Origin: Ehretia macrophylla
Taxonomy: Eukaryota > Streptophyta > Magnoliopsida > Boraginales > Ehretiaceae
Direction: 5' to 3'
Length of the DNA: 64,000 nt
Assembly: GCA_037974665.1 (NCBI GenBank)
Contig: CM075768.1
Span: forward strand, 6,473,501-6,537,500
Shown: positions 59,065 through 64,000 of the stretch, in pieces
Numbering within the stretch: position 1 is the first letter of the stretch
Layout: every line of letters starts with the position of its first letter
The notes under the pieces: model-generated
Told to the model about the DNA's origin: nothing
What the model saw: only the letters and a program-made list of their open reading frames with translations
Databases searched by the model: none
Made by a program: the position numbers and the translations under genes

Positions 59065-60132
59065 ATGGCACCACCAAGGGCTGACTCCAGGAAACGCAAG
59101 CAAGGAGAATCTTCATTCTCTGGCCCTCAGATCATTGTAAATCCAGATGCTTTTCCACAACAAAACATCCTATGGGGTAAGATTTTAGATCCTCCCACCT
59201 TGCTTAATGGCACTAGAATTTATCGGCTTTTAGATGCTCAAGGGTGGCTACCTATGTTAAGATTTGAAAACAAAGGCAATACTGCATGGATTAGAGAATT
59301 ATATTACTATGTTAACTTAGACTTTACCACCATGAAACTAAATAGTCAAGTTAAGTCTAAGGAACTAGAATTAACTGCAAGTATTGTTGCTAGAGCCTTT
59401 GGGATTCCTAACCAAGGAACCAAACTGTATTCATATAGAGGTATGCCAGAAGGTGTTCTTGAAAACTTAGAAGCCAGTGTTATAGAATTTCTGTGGGAAG
59501 GTACAGGAACAAGCTCCTTAGGATATCCTAAGACTAAGGATCTCACTCCAGAAAAGAAGCTGCTATTTTATATTCTTCATGAGGTCATTATTCCACGGGA
59601 AATTAAGGATGGTTCAATTCCAAAATTCACTGCACTGTTGATGTATCTGATGTATGAAGCTAAACGTATCAATCTTCCGCACATCATCATTAACCATATC
59701 ATTTACACCAAGGAGGCTCAAAATCAACTTGCTTATGGGGTTCCCTTAACTCACTTGTTTGAGTCTTTAGAAGTTCCACGAGATCATGAGTTTGAGGCCA
59801 TTAGTGATAGATCCTATCTTCTCAATGTTACTAGCCTCACTCGCCAAAAGCTAAAAATTCATAACTCTCGTGTTCTTAATATTGGTGATGATACGAGTGA
59901 TGATCCTCTTGTGTTTGAATCCCTTGATGTCGATCCCACTACTTTTAGAGATCCTTTGGAACGACAAGGCAGCAGTGGTGTTGGCACCTCTCAAGGACAA
60001 AGGGCTAGACCATCTTCCTCTCACTCCTCCTCCCTTGATGAAATTCATGCATACCTGAATGAACAAGATGTTCGTTTGGACAGAATGGAGCATATGCTAA
60101 AGGCTTTATATGATCACCACATTGGTTCTTAG
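59065..60132 (+). CDS. Third (env-position) ORF of the Sirevirus
   Basis: 355 residues, open from MAPPRADSRKRKQGE to HHIGS. It sits in the place where SIRE/Maximus elements carry an 'env-like' ORF. The basic, serine-rich N-terminus (KRKQGE) could be a nuclear signal. A middle region (RLLDAQGWLPMLRFENKG, REIKDGSIPKFTALLMYLMY) resembles proteins annotated as 'putative plant transposon protein', judged from memory only. The C-terminus has a serine-rich linker and a heptad-like helix (LDEIHAYLNEQDVRLDRMEH). No signal peptide or clear membrane span is visible, so an envelope role is not supported. The function is unknown. Confidence 0.75.
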   Translation: MAPPRADSRKRKQGESSFSGPQIIVNPDAFPQQNILWGKILDPPTLLNGTRIYRLLDAQGWLPMLRFENKGNTAWIRELYYYVNLDFTTMKLNSQVKSKELELTASIVARAFGIPNQGTKLYSYRGMPEGVLENLEASVIEFLWEGTGTSSLGYPKTKDLTPEKKLLFYILHEVIIPREIKDGSIPKFTALLMYLMYEAKRINLPHIIINHIIYTKEAQNQLAYGVPLTHLFESLEVPRDHEFEAISDRSYLLNVTSLTRQKLKIHNSRVLNIGDDTSDDPLVFESLDVDPTTFRDPLERQGSSGVGTSQGQRARPSSSHSSSLDEIHAYLNEQDVRLDRMEHMLKALYDHHIGS

Positions 60133-60536
60133 TCTATGGATGCTTTAAGTTTTGTTCTCTCCTCAAACAATTTATTTTTTTGCTTTCAGTTGAATATTTT
60201 CTTAAACACTCCTTAGCTGTTTTTATCTTTTAACAATTTGTTGGATATTTTTTTTCATTAATGCATTGCATCTTGCCTTATGCTTGTTATCGTCTACTAT
60301 CTGCTACAGAATGCTATTTTGTGATGACAAATAGGGGGAGAAAATTTTGAAGTAAACGTATTAAAAATGCCTATCATTGCACTTATTCAGGGGGAGTTTT
60401 TGCTTTTCAGGATCAAGACTAAATTTTATCAAGCACAAATTGAGGGGGAGACCTCAATTCAAGTTTTATTCTTTAAATTTCAACTATTTTATGATTGTTA
60501 ACTTCAATGTTTTGTCATCATCAAAAAGGGGGAGAT
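60133..60536 (+). promoter_or_regulatory. 3' non-coding region with four polypurine tracts
   Basis: GGGGGAG cores occur at about 60334-60340, 60390-60396, 60444-60450 and 60528-60534. The last, preceded by an A run, directly adjoins the 3' LTR and is the working tract. Multiple tracts are a described Sirevirus trait. Confidence 0.85.
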
Positions 60537-62015
60537 TGTTGGCCTAAAAAGTCTATAATCTTTATTTTGATAATAACAAAACATCTTAATTGTGCTTTAG
60601 CATTTTTTTGTAAGACCTTCTTTCCAAAGCAAGTCTACACCAACATTGGATCAAGTTGTTTCAGTCAAGAATAGAAAGCTTTCTGGATCAAAGACCAAGC
60701 ACTATCAAATTGTATCCAAGCCCTAAAGAATTCAAGTTATTGACTCGCAGATAAAGAGGGAGTCACAAGGAAGGAGAAGTAGGTGACATAAGGGGTACCG
60801 GCCTTAAAAGTTGTCGCTTGCCTAAGTATGATTTGTATCGCTCAAAATTTCTCAAAACAATTGTTTTCTTATTTCAAAATCCTTCATAGAAAAAATATTT
60901 TTCAAACTCTTGTTTTTGAAATCATTTTATAAAAATTCCTTTCAACCGTTTGAAATTTTTTTGGGATGTTTAAAAAAAAAAAATGCTAAGAAATTTCCTT
61001 TTCAATATGCCCAAATATTTCTGGGCTAAAAAAACATTTTTCAGCATTTTTATGGCATCCGGGCGTTACCGGCATTTTCCGGTCGCCCGGATAGAAGGTG
61101 CAACGCCCGGCAGAAACGACTTTTCCGGGCGATACATGCTCCTTCCGGGCGCCCGGATGAGTTAACGGGAAAATCCGGTAATCTTGCTTAAAATCTGATT
61201 TTTGTCTAACATTTCCCTCTTTTTAAGCCATGCCTTCTCTCCCTCAACATCATCTCTCCAAACCATAATTTTCAAATTATCAAAGAGCTTTCATTTCATT
61301 CCTATTGAGAAATCTTGAGCTATCATTATCATATCTTTTGAGCATTCAAATCATTTTTCTAAAGTGTAATATCAAACTCAAATAGGAGTTGTAATTTTCA
61401 TTCATTCTATCACAAAATCTTTGTAATACATTCTTTCACATAGATTGAGAGAATCATTGTGAGAAGAAGTATTGTAATCCTTTGTGGACTCAAAGGAAGA
61501 GAGAGTAGTAGGTTAAGCTTCACCTACATTTGAAGGAGCTTGTGTGACTCTTGTGGATTCAAGAGTAATTGTAGTTGGTTCTTGCTTCACCAACATTTGA
61601 AGAAGCATCATAGTGAAGTGTTATTAAAATCCTAAGGGAAGAGAAGACCTTAGGTGGTGGACTAGGCCCCCGGGAGTGCGAACCACTTGAAAATCATCGT
61701 GTTTGATTTCTCTTACTCTATTCTCTTTATTTTCAAGTTATTTACTTTCGTGTGGATATTGCTCATTTTAATTACTTGGTAATTGTTGAGATATCTATTT
61801 GAGATTTTACCTTGAAACTCTAATTGCATATCTAGTGTTAAATATTTATATGCTCACCAAGTGTTTGATAAATTGCCTACAAGAGCTTATTGTTTATTAT
61901 CAATCCTTACTTGACATTGCCTTTATATTAAGAAATTTTAAATTGCTAAATCTTGCCTAAACAACCTAATTCACCCCCCCCCCCGCCCCCCCTTTTAGGT
62001 TATTAAGGACCAACA
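60537..62015 (+). repeat. Sirevirus 3' LTR
   Basis: 1479 bp, about 99% identical to the 5' LTR by eye apart from small length changes, including the C-rich run near 61974-61992. It holds one CCGGGCGCCCGG palindrome (61145-61156). Confidence 0.95.
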
Positions 62016-64000
62016 ACTAACTAGATACACAAACTAACTTATCAAACCACTTCAATAATCCAATAAAACTTAAATTACATTCATTTTGACATTAAATACA
62101 TACAATACATCTTTGCATCTTTGACAACTCAAGCCACATAGCACGCAAGAAAACTCTTCAAGCATGAACTTTTACGTAATCACGAACTTTCCAGCTAACA
62201 TGGCATTTCCTGAAATGTGGTGGTGAGGAGTGAGTATACACAACACGTATACTCAGTGAGGGCGAGATAGATATCGAGGTGGAGAGAAAGAAAGTCGTGC
62301 AATACAAATAAGGCAGTTAAGCAATATAACTGACATGTAAGCAATCAATATAACAATCAATACAATAAACATTTAACAAAAGCATTAACATAACCATCCA
62401 AAGCTATACCACACTCGGAAGGCTATGGTTCACTCATACGAGCAATGTACCGATCACGATTTCGATGACTTTAACGATGACGCGCCGACTCACCCACCTT
62501 ATAACTTCCGTTAAGCAATCAATATAACAATCAATACAATAAACATTTAACAAAAGCATTAACACAACCATCCAAAGCTATACCACACTCTGAAGGCTAT
62601 GGTTCATTCATACGAGCAATGTACCGATCACGATTTCGATGACTTTAACGATGACGCGCCGACTCACCCATCTTATAACTTCCGTTAGAGTACTCTGGAC
62701 ATACTCTGTCAATTCTACGACCCAAAACTCCCTGGGCGGCAACCCAAGCGAGATAGGGAATATGACACGGAGCTAGAGCAACCGACACTAGCAACCCGAG
62801 GCTACCCAGAGAGGCCCATCACTCACGCGCCTGACACTTATGCAATGGAATACGAGATATATAACGATAATCGAGTAAGGCATTGAAGTGCAGGTTAGTA
62901 AAAACATGCGATACAATAAGCAATTACAATCAATAAAGTAACAAGAACAACACTAACAAGCATTATCAACAATCGACAGACAATTCGATCATAACCAACT
63001 TTAACAAGCATAACAAGCAATAACAAGCATTCTACAAGCATAACACTATGAAAACCAACAAAAACACAAAACGACCCCAACTTTCAAAACGTTACTACTT
63101 TCAAACGAGCCACAAGATTTGAAAACCGACTTCACCAATCTTCCTAGGTCACCATAAGGCACGTCTAAAGACCCCGAAACCCTACTTTACCCTAGAATTC
63201 CCGCAAAGCCCCAATTTTCCCCTTTGCTCGTTTGAACTACCGCTATCCTAACCAAACACCCAACCAACGCCATAACCACACCAAAAGTGCTTCCGTGGCC
63301 TCCCGAGACAATGCCATCATGCAAATCGAGGAAGCGCTAATCTCGACCTAAACGACCCCAACTTGTACCAAGGTATTTTTCTCCGTTTTTCCATTACGCA
63401 ACCCAAAAAAATCATGCATTTAGGCATTCTAGCATATCTAGCATCTTTTCACATCAATAGAATGTATAACGGAACAACTTCATCGAAACGGGGGTTTACT
63501 ATTCATAATTTACTATTCAATTATCAATTTAAATTTCAATTTCGATATTCAACCTCAGAAAATGCTAAAAAGCTATAAATACATGTTCTACAATTGCTAG
63601 GGAACATTCTTCAAGCATCAAAATGAATTAAATAACAATCTACGGCTAAAATCCAAAAATTAAAGTTTATATACAACATTTTCAAATGCGCAAATAAGGA
63701 TGAAACCCTCACCTTAGACGCTACCAGAAGCTAGGAAAACCACGTTACAAGCCTTGGAAACAACCCCGCGCAAGCTCTCGCGAAGATTTGAAGTTTTGAT
63801 GTTGAAAATGTATTTTTTTCTTCTCCTATGGTTTTCGGCCTTGGCCTTCTTTTTTTTTTTTTTTTCTGATTTTGCTCTTTTGTTTCCTATTTTAAGCTTA
63901 AATAAAAGATGACAAATGGTCAAAAGTCAAGGCTTTGGTCAATGCTAACTAAACTTGGTCAAAGCTGGTTCATTTTGTGCATTTTAAGCTTAAAACAACT
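62016..64000 (-). repeat. Right (5') LTR of the LARD-like element, continuation
   Basis: It begins with the duplicated target ACTAA (62016-62020) and then matches 48111 to about 49920 of the left LTR. It differs chiefly by a 174-bp tandem duplication (62339-62686). The element end lies beyond the window. Confidence 0.92.
62339..62686. repeat. 174-bp tandem duplication inside the LTR
   Basis: Units 62339-62512 and 62513-62686 differ at about four positions. The left LTR of the same element has a single unit (48420-48594), so the duplication arose in this copy. Confidence 0.92.

Larger units (their letters stand above)
52236..62015 (+). mobile_element. Young Sirevirus (Ty1/copia, Maximus/SIRE type), nearly whole
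   Basis: 5' LTR 52236-53722, primer site 53725-53736, gag 53778-55448, pol about 55500-58612, third ORF 59065-60132, four polypurine tracts, 3' LTR 60537-62015. A perfect 5-bp target duplication ACTAA flanks it (52231-52235 and 62016-62020). The long gag with two zinc knuckles, the RT box YVDDIIFG, an extra ORF after pol and repeated polypurine tracts are Sirevirus features. LTRs differ at about 14 sites in 1.48 kb by eye (about 1%), which at 1.3e-8 changes per site per year would mean a few hundred thousand years. It looks nearly whole, with perhaps one or two breaks. Confidence 0.95.
47804..64000 (-). mobile_element. Non-autonomous Ty3/gypsy-like element (LARD-like), minus strand, runs off the window
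   Basis: The left (3') LTR is 47804-50390. The interior is only 1538 bp (50391-51928). The right (5') LTR starts at 51929, is split by a Sirevirus (52236-62015) and continues from 62021 past the window. LTR ends read TGTAACACC on the plus strand and TGTGATAACCC on the minus strand. Minus-strand features are a primer site TGGTATCGGAGC (51915-51926) and a polypurine tract TTTTAAGGGGGGAAGGA (about 50391-50407). No gag or pol domain was recognised inside, so it would need proteins in trans. Gypsy affiliation rests on LTR size and initiator-Met priming and is inference. LTRs are a few percent diverged by eye. Confidence 0.82.

Noticed and set aside
1-64000. CRISPR arrays, bacterial operons, rRNA genes
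   Set aside because: Nothing of the kind is present; the content is that of a plant nuclear genome.

Overview
The window reads as a repeat-dense, AT-rich stretch of nuclear DNA from a flowering plant. The evidence is the set of element lineages present: Tekay chromovirus, Tat, Sirevirus and several other Ty1/copia elements, a TRIM, a plant L1 LINE fragment and MITEs. No intact host protein gene, rRNA or functional tRNA gene was recognised. Nearly all protein-like reading frames belong to retroelements. The species cannot be named from the sequence alone.

Layout, left to right. 1-1567: LTR fragment of a large Ty3/gypsy family, the same family as the solo LTR at 16251-18687. 1886-4080: decayed Ty1/copia fragment. 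4549-14054: long Tekay-type chromovirus with 2-2.5 kb LTRs, gag, pol and chromodomain. 14055-15590: gag-protease part of another copia. About 15591-15678: half of a Harbinger/Tourist-like MITE. 19045-25905: copia element with perfect 5-bp target duplications, whose 3' LTR holds an 892-bp Mutator-like MITE (24634-25525) with a 9-bp target duplication. 25911-31899: quieter intergenic DNA with a hAT-like MITE, a fold-back element and a SINE-like scrap. 31970-42350: Tat-type composite whose two terminal LTRs point in opposite directions and which is bracketed by a roughly 70-bp direct repeat. A 500-bp TRIM sits inside its reverse transcriptase. 42661-43582: L1 LINE fragment.

43583 to the right edge is a three-layer nest. 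A minus-strand copia (43583-47803) was hit by a non-autonomous gypsy element on the minus strand (LTRs at 47804-50390 and from 51929, continuing past the window). The second LTR of that gypsy was in turn hit by a young plus-strand Sirevirus (52236-62015) with a perfect 5-bp target duplication, LTRs about 1% diverged, gag, pol and an intact third ORF.

The most unusual structures are: the inverted-LTR Tat composite with its 70-bp flanking duplication and an extra ORF opposite to gag-pol; the cluster of CCGGGCGCCCGG palindromes in the Sirevirus LTRs and in its pol-ORF3 spacer, including a perfect 24-bp palindrome; and a short acidic reading frame kept in the LTRs of two different gypsy families. 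All calls rest on reading motifs by eye; no database search was run.
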